Shown piece after piece: positions 54,077 to 63,162 of a DNA stretch of 64,000 nucleotides. The stretch spans positions 186,001-250,000 of the forward strand of contig NZ_FXZK01000001.1 of the NCBI RefSeq assembly GCF_900184895.1, given 5' to 3'. The notes below the pieces were generated by a model. It searched no databases, was not told the origin of the DNA, and saw nothing but the letters and a program-made list of their open reading frames with translations. Positions within the stretch are counted from its first letter, which is position 1, and the number at the start of each line of letters is the position of its first letter. A program made the translations under genes and the position numbers. The stretch comes from Flavimaricola marinus (GTDB taxonomy: Bacteria > Pseudomonadota > Alphaproteobacteria > Rhodobacterales > Rhodobacteraceae).

Positions 54077-55630
54077 ATGCCACGACTAAGAAATCTTCTA
54101 ACGGCAAGCGCTGCTAGTCTTGCCCTCGCGACGGGAGCGTTGGCGCAAGTCGCAGACGACACCATCGTCGTCGGGATCAGTGCCGATATCAATACGCTCG
54201 ATCCTTCGGCGATTGCATCACGTGACAACTCCAACATCGCGCGCCATATCTTTGCGACGTTGTTCTCGATGGGCGGCGACGGTGTGGCCCGGCCCGAACT
54301 GGCCGAAACGCTGGAAATCTCCGATGACGGGCTGGCCTATGTCTATACCCTCAAGGAAGGGCTCACCTGCCACGACGGAGAGGCGCTGACCGCAGAGGAC
54401 GCGGCCTATTCGTTCAACCGGGCCGCCGATCCGGCAAATGCCTTCACAGGCAACACGCCCGGCTTCGTCTTCAGCTCGATTGATTTCCAAAGCGCAGAGG
54501 CCCTCGACGACCGGCGCGTGCAAATCAACATCGGTGCGAAGAACCCGATTGCCTTCGGTCTGATCGCCGAGGTCTTCATTCACTGCAAGGACAGCTATGA
54601 AGCAATGTCGCTCGACGAAGCGACAGGCAACCCGGTCGGCTCCGGTCCCTACAAGCTGGCTGAATGGCGGCGCGGCTCCGAGGTGGTCCTCGAGGCCGTC
54701 GAAGGCGCGGATGTGGGCTTCCAGAACATCGTCTGGCGGATCATCCCCGAAGCCTCCACCCGCTCTGCTGAACTGATGGCCGGCAATGTCGACATCATCA
54801 CCAACGTCGCCCCCGATCAGATGGACGTGATCAACAACAGCGGCGTGGCCGAGGTCAACCCGATTCAGGGCACACGGCGGATGTATGTCGGTTTCAACCT
54901 CAGCGACAGCATGGCGATGGAGCCGGGCGGAGACGCGATCCAGGACCCGGCCGTGCGGCGTGCGCTGCAGTATGCGGTCGACGTGCCGACGATCTGCAAG
55001 CAGCTGCTCAACTTTGAATGCGAGCGGATGACCGGGATCGTGAACCCGCCGAACGCAAATCCAAACATCGAGCCCTACCCCTACGATCCGGCCAAGGCCG
55101 AAGAACTGCTTGATGCGGCCGGTTTGCCACGCGGCGAAGACGGCACACGCTTCTCCATCGCCTTTCAGGCCGGCCAAGGCCGCTACCTGAACGACGCCAA
55201 CGTTGTGCAGGCGATCGCGCAGTATCTATCCGATGTCGGTCTCGACGTCGATCTGCAGATCATGGAATGGTCCAGCGTCTACATTCCGATCATCCGTGAA
55301 CGGAACGCCGGCCCGCTCTACTTCATCGGCTCCGGCGGCGCCTTGTGGAGCCCGCTCTACGACATGACCGATCTGGCCGCTGTCGATGCTGGCACCAACT
55401 ACACCCATTGGGATGACCCACGTTGGTTCGACCGCTGGGCTGACATCGCCGCCGCGACCAGCGAAGAGGAAGTGCGCACAATCGTCGATGAGATGCTCCA
55501 GGTCTTCTACGACGATGGCCCTTGGCTGCACCTCTACTTCCAGCCCGACTTCTACGGCGTCAGCAAGCGGGTCGACTGGCAGCCACGTCCCGACGAGAAG
55601 GTCTACCTTTTCTCCGCTGACCTGAACTGA
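54077..55630 (+). CDS. Family 5 substrate-binding protein (dipeptide/oligopeptide type), copy 2
   Basis: 517 residues with a signal peptide (MPRLRNLLTASAASLALATGALAQ). Same layout as the copy at 24612-26165: 'DDTIVVGISADINTLDPSAIASRDN', 'GNTPGFVFSSIDFQ', 'RRALQYAVDVPTICKQLLNF', 'YFQPDFYGVSKRVDW'. Start by AAAGGA six bases upstream. The two proteins are equal in length and very similar along the whole chain. A rho-independent terminator follows. Confidence 0.93.
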   Translation: MPRLRNLLTASAASLALATGALAQVADDTIVVGISADINTLDPSAIASRDNSNIARHIFATLFSMGGDGVARPELAETLEISDDGLAYVYTLKEGLTCHDGEALTAEDAAYSFNRAADPANAFTGNTPGFVFSSIDFQSAEALDDRRVQINIGAKNPIAFGLIAEVFIHCKDSYEAMSLDEATGNPVGSGPYKLAEWRRGSEVVLEAVEGADVGFQNIVWRIIPEASTRSAELMAGNVDIITNVAPDQMDVINNSGVAEVNPIQGTRRMYVGFNLSDSMAMEPGGDAIQDPAVRRALQYAVDVPTICKQLLNFECERMTGIVNPPNANPNIEPYPYDPAKAEELLDAAGLPRGEDGTRFSIAFQAGQGRYLNDANVVQAIAQYLSDVGLDVDLQIMEWSSVYIPIIRERNAGPLYFIGSGGALWSPLYDMTDLAAVDAGTNYTHWDDPRWFDRWADIAAATSEEEVRTIVDEMLQVFYDDGPWLHLYFQPDFYGVSKRVDWQPRPDEKVYLFSADLN

Positions 55631-55654
55631 GCGCCAACGAACGCAATCATCACA

Positions 55655-55686
55655 GGGGTCGGGCCGAAAGGTCCGGCCCCTTTTCC
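55655..55686 (+). terminator. Rho-independent terminator after the second SBP gene
   Basis: Eleven-pair stem with two G-T wobbles, GGGGTCGGGCC (55655-55665) against GGTCCGGCCCC (55670-55680), GAAA loop, then TTTTCC. Located 24 bp past the stop codon. Confidence 0.9.
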
Positions 55687-55737
55687 ATTTCAGAGGGGCG
55701 CATCCGCGCACGGGTGCCTGAAATGAGGCGCCCCTCT
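55687..55737. repeat. Overlapping inverted repeats in the SBP-cpaA gap
   Basis: A 10-bp pair AGAGGGGCGC/GCGCCCCTCT (55692-55701 and 55728-55737) interleaved with a 7-bp pair ATTTCAG/CTGAAAT (55687-55693 and 55718-55724). The two stems share bases and cannot form together. Lies between convergent transcripts, 72 bp from the end of the prepilin peptidase gene; may end the leftward Tad transcript. Confidence 0.5.
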
Positions 55738-55809
55738 TGAACTGACCTTATGCCAACAGGCCCCGAGCCCGGTGGCAGGGTCAGAGACCTTTGGTAGCGA
55801 AAGTGTGGA

Positions 55810-56292
55810 TCAGAGCGCGGCGGCCATCAGGATTGCGAATTGGGCGAAGCCGGCCATAGCGATGGATATGCCCATAGCGAATTTTCCAACCTCGCGGGAT
55901 GCCGCCCAATTTTGCCGTCGCAGCGCCGGACTCGCCTGCCAGACGCTTATCGCCACAAGCCCCAAGAGCATGGAGCCGGAGAAGACATAGGCAAAGAGGT
56001 TGAGAGATTGCGCCGGTATGAACAGCATCAGACATGACAGCAATTTCACGTCGCCACCGCCAAAAAGCCCGAATGCGAACAGCCCGAATCCAAGGACGAA
56101 AACCACCGAAGCGGCAAGTATACGCAAACCGGCCTCTTGAAGTGGGAGAAAAGGGAGCGAAGCTGCGAAAAGTGCAAGTGCCAATAGGCTGAGCGAATTC
56201 GGAATTCGCAGGTTGCGCAAATCGCTGTAGGCCGCACAGAACAGGATCGGCAGCATTAGGCCCAGAGGCAATAATGTCGACGGGAGTGTCAT
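55810..56292 (-). CDS. cpaA: Prepilin peptidase CpaA/TadV (A24 family)
   Basis: Membrane aspartic peptidase that processes Flp prepilin and TadE/F pseudopilins. 160 residues with four to six hydrophobic helices. Catalytic Asp24 in 'AAYSDLRNLRIPN' and Asp81 in the GxGD-type motif 'GLFGGGDVKLLS'. Lacks the N-terminal Cys methylase domain, as usual for the Tad type. Start overlaps the LuxR-type gene stop by 4 bp. Confidence 0.92.
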   Translation of the reverse strand: MTLPSTLLPLGLMLPILFCAAYSDLRNLRIPNSLSLLALALFAASLPFLPLQEAGLRILAASVVFVLGFGLFAFGLFGGGDVKLLSCLMLFIPAQSLNLFAYVFSGSMLLGLVAISVWQASPALRRQNWAASREVGKFAMGISIAMAGFAQFAILMAAAL

Positions 56293-57146
56293 ACGACGCG
56301 CGCTTCTGCGTCGAACCCGGAAATACCAGGCTTGGTCTTGTCCATTAACCTGAACGTCAATTCAGCCAGAGAACTGCACCCCGTCTTCGCATAGATATTG
56401 CGCAGATGCGTGCGGCTCGTGGTGCGGGAAATGCCGAACTCCTCCTCGATCGCCTGAACAGAGTACCCCCTGCTAAGCATCAGGCACACACGATACTCGC
56501 AGCGGCTGAGCCGTGCCGGGTTCTCCACGCTCAGCAAAGGAAGCTCGGAGAGCTTGTCTCGCTTGGTCTTGAGCGGCGACAGGATGTATTCCGAGAACAG
56601 ACCGGTCGCGCGTCGACCCCACGTGCGGACAAAAGTTGCCGCCGCGAGATTGAGCAAGGCAAACTGGTTGCCGTCGAGTCTCTGTTCAAAGTGGATCTCC
56701 AGGAAGTCCACGGTCTTGCCTTTGATTTCCAACGGGATGACGACCAGTTCCTGCAGGCCGCGGCGTCGCTGGAAATCCCGCAGTGCAGGATCGACCTCGC
56801 CGTCCAGCATCGAAGAGAACCACGGTGTTCCCGGCTTGGGCTTCAGGCAATATGGCCCCAGAACAATCGACGCAAAAGAGCGCTCAAGACGATGGCCACG
56901 CTTCTGCGAGGTTTCGGTATCCACGATCATGGAGGTGCCGATCCTGCTCGAATTCTCCTGCACACGCGTCAGGCATATGGCGGCACCATCGAGCGCCCCC
57001 AGAACTTGGCGAAGGCCCTCGATGAGCGGTATTTGGCCAGACAGACTTTCACACCAACTGGCGATTCCGTCGATAATACTTAGCTCCTGATCTTGCTGCC
57101 GGCCATTGGAGTCGGCATCAATTGATCTACTCGGCAATACACTCAC
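56289..57146 (-). CDS. LuxR-type transcriptional regulator
   Basis: 285 residues from the chosen GTG. A long N-terminal part without a recognised sensor motif (autoinducer-binding or GAF-like cannot be confirmed) and a C-terminal LuxR helix-turn-helix: 'LSRCEYRVCLMLSRGYSVQAIEEEFGISRTTSRTHLRNIYAKTGCSSLAEL'. The expected first residue of that domain (usually Leu-Thr-x-Arg-E) is L-S-R-C-E. GGGAG nine bases before the GTG at 57146; TTG/GTG codons up to 57167 are alternatives. Coupled to cpaA, so it may control pilus genes. Confidence 0.82.
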   Translation of the reverse strand: MSVLPSRSIDADSNGRQQDQELSIIDGIASWCESLSGQIPLIEGLRQVLGALDGAAICLTRVQENSSRIGTSMIVDTETSQKRGHRLERSFASIVLGPYCLKPKPGTPWFSSMLDGEVDPALRDFQRRRGLQELVVIPLEIKGKTVDFLEIHFEQRLDGNQFALLNLAAATFVRTWGRRATGLFSEYILSPLKTKRDKLSELPLLSVENPARLSRCEYRVCLMLSRGYSVQAIEEEFGISRTTSRTHLRNIYAKTGCSSLAELTFRLMDKTKPGISGFDAEARVV

Positions 57147-57350
57147 GAAATTCACTCCCAACACCAATTGTGCCCGACCTGCAATGGATCAGCGATGTTA
57201 TTAGTTTCTTAAGCAATTCGTGAATGTGTCAAATCTTTGTCGGAAGTTTGGTTGATTTGACCAGTTTTGCAACTTGAGGGTGTTATCGCATTTGTGCAAG
57301 GCCGGCGCGCCACACAACATGTAGTTTCGGCCACTAAACAATACTTCTCG

Positions 57351-58343
57351 TCACATATTACTGTAGCGAATCACAACAGGGCCAACGGTGATGATTATCA
57401 GGGCAGGCAGCATCAACGCCGCCATGACGCCAGACAGTTTCACCGGCAATTTGTTCGCCATCTCCTGCGCCTTCAATTCGCGGTATAGCCGCATTTCCGC
57501 GGCATAGGTCGTGAGGGCTTCGGACATGCTGGTGCCGAAGTGAATGGATTGATGCACGACATTGGCAAATGAATTGACGACGTCGACCCCGGTTTTTTCC
57601 GCCATGTCGCGCATGGCGTTCTGACGTGGCCGGCCCGCTTGCACTTGCTGCTGCACGGTCAGGAACTCGAACGCGATATCCGGTGCGATCTCGGCCAGCT
57701 CATTGCCCACTCGGGTCATCGCGATATCGAATCCCAGGCCGGCCTCGACGGAAATCTGCATTAGGTCCAACGCATTGGGAAAGCTCTCGGTGATCCTCTG
57801 CTTGCGTTCGCTGACGCGGCTCCGCAACCAGATCAGTGGCAACCAGTAGCCGATGGCGACAAGAATGCTGAGACTCTGAAAAATGGACATCGACGAATAT
57901 CCGGCGACCCACGTGACGAAACGCTCTGGAAACAGAAAGCCGAAATTCTGGCTGGCGAACACGATCAACAGCAGCCAAAGGGGCAACACCAGACCGAGCA
58001 CGATCCGGACAAGCGTGAAATTGCGAAGCGCGTGCGGCCCCGTCCGCCCGGCCTGCGCCAACTCTCGATGGAGCTTTGTGCGTTGGGCCAGATCCTTGGG
58101 CAGAAAGGACTTCATGATGCCCTTGGCCTCTTCGGCCGGGGTCTTGAGGATACCGCGATCCTTTCGGGACCGTTTGCGCGCCTCATGGGTCGCGGCCAAC
58201 CTGACGGAGGCGGGGTCTCTGTGCGTCAGCATGGAGGCAACGCCAACGAACAAGAGCAGGCTGCCGCCCGCTATTCCCGCCAGCAACAGGACCTGAGTCG
58301 AGAGCCCGTAGGATTGTGCAAGTGTCTCGATCGAGTTCAACAT
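57351..58343 (-). CDS. tadC: Tad pilus inner-membrane platform protein TadC
   Basis: 330 residues with the type II secretion F (GspF) domain: 'FPNALDLMQISVEAGLGFDIAMTRVGNEL', 'EFLTVQQQVQAGRPRQNAMRDMAEKTGVDVVNSFANVVHQSIHFGTSMSEALTTYAAEMRLYRELKAQEMANKLPVKLS', and four membrane segments. Forms the platform with TadB on which the CpaF ATPase works. 12 bp after tadB. Confidence 0.93.
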   Translation of the reverse strand: MLNSIETLAQSYGLSTQVLLLAGIAGGSLLLFVGVASMLTHRDPASVRLAATHEARKRSRKDRGILKTPAEEAKGIMKSFLPKDLAQRTKLHRELAQAGRTGPHALRNFTLVRIVLGLVLPLWLLLIVFASQNFGFLFPERFVTWVAGYSSMSIFQSLSILVAIGYWLPLIWLRSRVSERKQRITESFPNALDLMQISVEAGLGFDIAMTRVGNELAEIAPDIAFEFLTVQQQVQAGRPRQNAMRDMAEKTGVDVVNSFANVVHQSIHFGTSMSEALTTYAAEMRLYRELKAQEMANKLPVKLSGVMAALMLPALIIITVGPVVIRYSNM

Positions 58344-58355
58344 GTCAGCGCTCCA

Positions 58356-59330
58356 TCAGACTTTGAAATTGACGAGTTTCTGAATTGCCAGAAAGTTGCC
58401 GACGGTCAGAAGCACGACGGTAATTGCCAGTGGCCGGAACATTCCGCTCTCCATGACGCCCAGATAGTAGTCGGGGTTGGAGGTCATGACCGAGGCCAGA
58501 ATGAAGATCGGCAGCAGCGACAAAAAGATGCCGGTCAATCGACCTTCCGCCGAAATCGCCATGATGCGGCGGCGCATCGTGATCCGGCCCCGAACCACGT
58601 TCGACAGAACCTGAATGATCCGCGCCAGATCGCCGCCGGTGCCATGCTGGATGCCGACGCTCGCAGACAGATACTGGATATCTTCCAGATTAGTGCGCTT
58701 GGCGAAATCGTCGAACGCATCGACGAGATCGTCGCCAAAGCTGATCTGATCGAACATGATCCCGAACTCGGTGCCGATCGGATCGGGCATATCGTGAGCC
58801 ACCTCCTGGATCGACGTGTTGAGCGGATGCCCGACACGCAGTCCCCGCGCCATGAGGTCGAGCGCGTCAGGAAGCTGCGAGATGAGCAATGTTTCGTGTT
58901 TTCTGGCCCGAACGTCCAAGGCGACAATCGGTGCGACGAACCCGATCAACACGGCGGCGACGAGGCCCGCGTAAGGGCCCAAGACGAAACCGGCAAAGAT
59001 CAGCACAAGGAAACCAAGCGCCGCACAGATGCCGAGAAACATGGCCGGCGACGCGGAGATACCGGCCCGACGCAGGAGTGTCGGCAAACCTCCCAGCAAG
59101 GGCATCCGGCTCATCCACCCCCGGCTGTTGTCGGGCTTCAGAATTGCCAGGATCTCTTCGGTCGACGCCCCCGCCGCTATCATCTTCATCCGTCGGCTCT
59201 TGGCCTCGTTGAGGTTTTCGCCACGGCTGGCCAATTGCGCAATGCCTGTGAAAATCAGCATGATACCCAGAGCGATCCCGATATAGATCACATAGACGAT
59301 CTCGGGAGAGGTGCGGAGCTGGTCAAGCAT
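58356..59330 (-). CDS. tadB: Tad pilus inner-membrane platform protein TadB
   Basis: 324 residues, T2SF domain with 'LPDALDLMARGLRVGHPLNTSIQEVAHDMPDPIGTEFGIMFDQISFGDDLVDAFDDFAKRT' and 'QHGTGGDLARIIQVLSNVVRGRITMRRRIMAISAEGRLTG'. Start MLDQLRTS preceded by GAGGAG. It overlaps the end of the CpaF gene by 8 bp. Partner of TadC. Confidence 0.93.
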   Translation of the reverse strand: MLDQLRTSPEIVYVIYIGIALGIMLIFTGIAQLASRGENLNEAKSRRMKMIAAGASTEEILAILKPDNSRGWMSRMPLLGGLPTLLRRAGISASPAMFLGICAALGFLVLIFAGFVLGPYAGLVAAVLIGFVAPIVALDVRARKHETLLISQLPDALDLMARGLRVGHPLNTSIQEVAHDMPDPIGTEFGIMFDQISFGDDLVDAFDDFAKRTNLEDIQYLSASVGIQHGTGGDLARIIQVLSNVVRGRITMRRRIMAISAEGRLTGIFLSLLPIFILASVMTSNPDYYLGVMESGMFRPLAITVVLLTVGNFLAIQKLVNFKV

Positions 59331-60720
59331 CTCTGTTTCTCCTCGAAATGAAGGCCGACGGGTCGAGATCGACCCCGGCGGCCATGAGTTCGTCGGAACA
59401 TCTGGGCCGCATGCCCGTCGAAATGAACTCACCAAGGACGGTGCCGTCCTCGGCCTTGCCGGTTTTGCGATACACAAAGATGTCTTGCATGGTGATCACA
59501 TCGCCTTCCATGCCGGTGATCTCGGAAATGCTCATCACGCGGCGCTTGCCATCCGAAAGCCGCGACAGCTGCACGACGAAATGCAGGCCGGACGCGATCT
59601 GCGCACGAACGGCGGATGTCGGAAAATCGACCCCCATCATCGTGACCATCTGCTCGAGGCGACCCAGGGCATCGCGGGCGGTGTTTGCATGGACAGTCGT
59701 CATGGAGCCGTCATGGCCCGTGTTCATCGCCTGAAGCATGTCAAACGTCTCGGCGCCCCGAACCTCGCCGACGATGATCCTGTCCGGTCGCATACGCAGG
59801 GCATTGCGCACCAGATCTCGCTGGAGCACGGCGCCTGTCCCGCTGGGATTGGGTGGCCGGGTTTCGAGGCGCACGACGTGAGCCTGCTGAAGCTGAAGTT
59901 CGGCCGCATCTTCGATCGTTACGATCCGCTCTCGGTCACCGATGTACGAAGACATCGCGTTCAGCATCGTCGTTTTGCCTGACCCCGTACCTCCCGAGAT
60001 CAGAACATTCATGCGCGCCTCGACCAAGGCAGAGAGGAGCTTCGCGGCCGACTCCGACAAGGCTTCCGACGCCACCAGTTTTTCCATGGTCAGCGGAGAT
60101 CTCGAGAATTTCCGAATGGACATGGACGGGCCATCGATCGAGCAAGGGCGGATGATGGCGTTGACGCGGCTTCCGTCTTCAAGTCGGGCGTCGACCCATG
60201 GCGTGCTCTCGTCGATGCGTCGACCAATGCGGGAAACGATCTTGTCGATAATCCTCAAGAGGTGCTTCTCGTCGCGAAACCGAGTCTTTGAGCGCTCCAG
60301 CACACCGTAACGTTCCACGAATACGTTCTTGTGCCCGTTGATCAGAATGTCGTTGATCGTGGGATCGGCCAACAACGGCTCCAACGGCCCCAGCCCCAGA
60401 ACCTCATCCATCAATTCGCTGACGATCTGCTTGAAATCGTCGGCACGCAGCGGGGTGTTCTCGTCGGTCAGGATCTGGCCGACGAGACCCGAGACCTCGC
60501 GCCGCAGCTCTTCGGTTTCGACCTTGTCGATCACCGCCAGGTTGAGGCGATCCAGCAAGGCCTCGTGCAGGCGGCTCTTCAGTTCCAGCCGCTTGGCGAG
60601 TTCCTCGTCTTCGTGGGTGTCGATCACCGGCGCGTCGACGCCCAGAGGTGCCGCATCGCTGTTGATCGGGATCACCTTTGGTGATCGTGACGGCTTTTGT
60701 TTGTTGAAGCTGGAGAACAT
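59323..60720 (-). CDS. cpaF: Tad pilus secretion ATPase CpaF/TadA
   Basis: 465-residue hexameric type II/IV secretion ATPase that powers Flp pilus extension and retraction. Walker [10 protein letters not shown] (243-251), Asp box '[13 protein letters not shown]', Walker B '[15 protein letters not shown]', His box '[18 protein letters not shown]'. The N-terminal '[40 protein letters not shown]' is the CpaF signature. Start at MFSSFNK with AAGGA upstream. Confidence 0.96.
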   Translation of the reverse strand: MFSSFNKQKPSRSPKVIPINSDAAPLGVDAPVIDTHEDEELAKRLELKSRLHEALLDRLNLAVIDKVETEELRREVSGLVGQILTDENTPLRADDFKQIVSELMDEVLGLGPLEPLLADPTINDILINGHKNVFVERYGVLERSKTRFRDEKHLLRIIDKIVSRIGRRIDESTPWVDARLEDGSRVNAIIRPCSIDGPSMSIRKFSRSPLTMEKLVASEALSESAAKLLSALVEARMNVLISGGTGSGKTTMLNAMSSYIGDRERIVTIEDAAELQLQQAHVVRLETRPPNPSGTGAVLQRDLVRNALRMRPDRIIVGEVRGAETFDMLQAMNTGHDGSMTTVHANTARDALGRLEQMVTMMGVDFPTSAVRAQIASGLHFVVQLSRLSDGKRRVMSISEITGMEGDVITMQDIFVYRKTGKAEDGTVLGEFISTGMRPRCSDELMAAGVDLDPSAFISRRNRDA

Positions 60721-60734
60721 TGCAGCATCCTTCT

Positions 60735-61982
60735 CTAATTGGCAGCGACAGTGGCAGATGCGGCATTCGCCAAATCCAGGGTGAGTGTTTGAGCCAAGGC
60801 GGCCACGGCCTTGGTAAAGTGCGAACGTCTGGCGACCTCGGACAGCGGCGCCCCTTGATCGATCGACGCACGGGCGGCCTTTGGATCCGGCGGAAGCCAA
60901 TGTTTCAACGGACGTTCGAGAACCTTGGCCGCTTCCTTGTGTGCACTCTTGGCAACGAGCGGCTTTCTTTCGCGGTTGATGACCATGTCGATCTGAAGGT
61001 TGATCGCGTCTTCGGTGAAGAAATCGATCAGGCGGCGCGATTGCCGGATGCCGGGCACGGAACTGTCCGTGACAAGCAGCAGTCGGTCGGTTTCTTCGAG
61101 AACCGGAGCGAGCCATTCCACCAGCGCGCGCGGCAGGTCGATGACGACATAGTCATATTCGGCGCGGAGCAGCTTGACGATCGCGCGGACCTGCTCCGAG
61201 GTCAGTCCGTCCAACGGGGCGAAACGCGCCGGAGCGGTCAGAACATCGATGCCGCTCGGGCTCTTCACGATGGATTGGCGCAGAAACGTGATGTCCGGCT
61301 TGGTTCCCTCGATGGCGAGGTTGTAGAGCGCATCGCGCGGCTCGACGTCGAGAAAGCTGGCAATCGCGCCAAACTGGAAGTCCATGTCGACGACGACGAC
61401 ACGGTTCTTGGTTTTCTTCTTGAGGACGCCGCTCCGGCCAAGGAACTGGTCGGCGAGGTTGACGGCGATGGTCGTCGCCCCGATGCCGCCGCTGGATTTG
61501 GCGATGGTGATCACGCGACCCGCATTGCCGGTATCGCGTTCTTCGGGCACCACGACGAGCTGGTTGGGCTGGGTGATCCGCTTGACCTGATCACGGAACT
61601 CCGCATCGTCGAAGGGGAAAATCAACACGTCGTCGACACCCGCATTGGTGAGACGCCGGGCATCGGCCAGCGAAATGGTCTCGGGCGTCATCGCAAGCAG
61701 CTTGGTGCTGCGGTCAAGCTCGCGCCGGATCGCCCGCACCGCCCCGATGTCTTCGCTTTCAGAGCCGCTGGTCTGGAAAATGATCAAATCGTTCTCGGCG
61801 GCCAATCCGATGGCGGAGCCGTTGATGCCAGCCAGGGTTCCCGGCTGGTTCTTGACAGAGAAATTGCTCAGCCCACCCAGCACACCGTTGATCCGCGACG
61901 TGATTTTCTCATCGTCGGAAACGATGGCAACGGATTTGAGCGCGCGTTCGCTCTTGAAGCTTAGAGTCTCGTCCGTGGTCAT
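60735..61982 (-). CDS. cpaE: Pilus assembly protein CpaE/TadZ
   Basis: 415 residues: an N-terminal response-receiver-like domain (about 15-135) without a clear phosphoacceptor and a C-terminal ParA/MinD-type ATPase with deviant Walker A KSSGGIGATT (162-171), then 'VVVDMDFQFGAIASFLDVEP' and 'YDYVVIDLPRALVEW'. TadZ localises the pilus machinery, often to a pole. 14 bp before cpaF. Overlaps the preceding TadE-like gene by 4 bp. Confidence 0.94.
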   Translation of the reverse strand: MTTDETLSFKSERALKSVAIVSDDEKITSRINGVLGGLSNFSVKNQPGTLAGINGSAIGLAAENDLIIFQTSGSESEDIGAVRAIRRELDRSTKLLAMTPETISLADARRLTNAGVDDVLIFPFDDAEFRDQVKRITQPNQLVVVPEERDTGNAGRVITIAKSSGGIGATTIAVNLADQFLGRSGVLKKKTKNRVVVVDMDFQFGAIASFLDVEPRDALYNLAIEGTKPDITFLRQSIVKSPSGIDVLTAPARFAPLDGLTSEQVRAIVKLLRAEYDYVVIDLPRALVEWLAPVLEETDRLLLVTDSSVPGIRQSRRLIDFFTEDAINLQIDMVINRERKPLVAKSAHKEAAKVLERPLKHWLPPDPKAARASIDQGAPLSEVARRSHFTKAVAALAQTLTLDLANAASATVAAN

Positions 61983-62632
61983 CCCGCGTCTCCCAATGCT
62001 AGGTCTTCAGCCGGCAGCGACATGCTCATCGATGGAAATGGGATTGCTGCGTTGTTGAAGCCGTTTTCGTTTGTGCTGCCGGCCAGTGTGGCAAGTGCGC
62101 CAAGCGGCGACGCATATTCGAACTGCAGCCCCGTCACTTCGACGGTGACTACAGGAACGTAGGGGCCGCCAAGAAAGCCGAGCCGGTTGTCGAAAGAGTA
62201 GCTGAAGCGAAGATTGTCGATCTCCGCCGTATTCGGCAGCACGTTTCCAATCAGCGCCCATATCTCGCTGGCCGTCGCGTTCTCTGCGCTCCCAACACAG
62301 GAGATCGCGCCGACGTCGAGGCAAACATCCGGGCCGGAACTGCACGACAGGCCAAATCGCGGCACGGCAGTGCCCGGATCGGTAGGGCCTCGTACATGGG
62401 TCAATGGAACGCCCGCACATGCCGGCGGACGCGTCACTGCAATTCGGGTCGCAAGCTGCATGGCCTTTTCGGCGGCAACATAGCGATATGCCATGCGACC
62501 AAAGTCGAGCAGCGCAAAGAAAATTAACAAGAACAACGGCAACGCAATTGCCAGCTCGACAATGGTCGTGCCGCGGTCATCCGCACCAAACCGGCCGACC
62601 CGGCGCTTGAGCATGTGCAGCACGGCCCTCAT
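61979..62632 (-). CDS. TadE-like pseudopilin
   Basis: 217 residues. TadE signature near the N-terminus: 'DRGTTIVELAIALPLFLLIFFALLDFGRMAYRY' (residues 19-51), a G-T-T-I-V-E processing-type motif followed by one membrane helix. The periplasmic part has four Cys, in CAG, SCSSG, VCLDV and SCVGS. Substrate of CpaA by inference. Coupled to cpaE (4-bp overlap) and to the next TadE-like gene (4-bp overlap). Confidence 0.86.
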   Translation of the reverse strand: MRAVLHMLKRRVGRFGADDRGTTIVELAIALPLFLLIFFALLDFGRMAYRYVAAEKAMQLATRIAVTRPPACAGVPLTHVRGPTDPGTAVPRFGLSCSSGPDVCLDVGAISCVGSAENATASEIWALIGNVLPNTAEIDNLRFSYSFDNRLGFLGGPYVPVVTVEVTGLQFEYASPLGALATLAGSTNENGFNNAAIPFPSMSMSLPAEDLALGDAG

Positions 62633-63162
62633 GTCCCAAACACCTTGTTCTGGTCCCGGACCGTGGTCTGGAAAGTGGAATGCGCACCGCCGACGAGCGT
62701 ATACAGGCTGGCGAACGGAAAACTGATGGACAGATCCGCCGTGACGGCCACGACAGGCGACGGCGAAATCCTGAAGGATCCGGGGGCACAGGTCAGGACA
62801 GTCGAGACAGAGACCAGCGCGACGCCGGAGACAAACCGCCCCTGCCCGTCGATGCTTTCACTGATGATATCGGCGAGGTCGTCTTCGAACTGGGTGAGAT
62901 CGCCGCCGTTGGTGCAAATGTCCAAAGGGGCAATTCTGGCCAGATAGCGCGAAGCATCCCGCACGCCGGACACGGTCGTATGATACGACATCATGATGCG
63001 CGCGCTGTCGATGGTGACGGCGAACAGCAAGATCAACAGCGGCAGTATCAATGCGAATTCGACCAGAGCCACGCCCTGTTCGTCTGCGGCGAAGTCCTTG
63101 GCCTTTGCCTGCTTCCAGGCGGTCCGCCGCGATCTTGAATGCAGAGGTGCCATCGCGATCAC
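62629..63162 (-). CDS. TadE-family pseudopilin (second)
   Basis: 177 residues: 'DEQGVALVEFALILPLLILLFAVTIDSARIM' (residues 28-58) is the TadE/TadF motif with the E-F-A-L-x-L-P-x-L core, followed by a periplasmic domain with two Cys (DICTNGG and LTCAPGS). Overlaps the TadG-like gene by 4 bp. An alternative ATG three codons in is possible. Confidence 0.86.
   Translation of the reverse strand: MIAMAPLHSRSRRTAWKQAKAKDFAADEQGVALVEFALILPLLILLFAVTIDSARIMMSYHTTVSGVRDASRYLARIAPLDICTNGGDLTQFEDDLADIISESIDGQGRFVSGVALVSVSTVLTCAPGSFRISPSPVVAVTADLSISFPFASLYTLVGGAHSTFQTTVRDQNKVFGT

Noticed and set aside
19265-55630. Ectoine or hydroxyectoine utilisation cluster
   Set aside because: Only the M24-fold and AstE-family members resemble it. 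The usual transporter and the EutB/EutC pair are absent, and many genes of other kinds are present.
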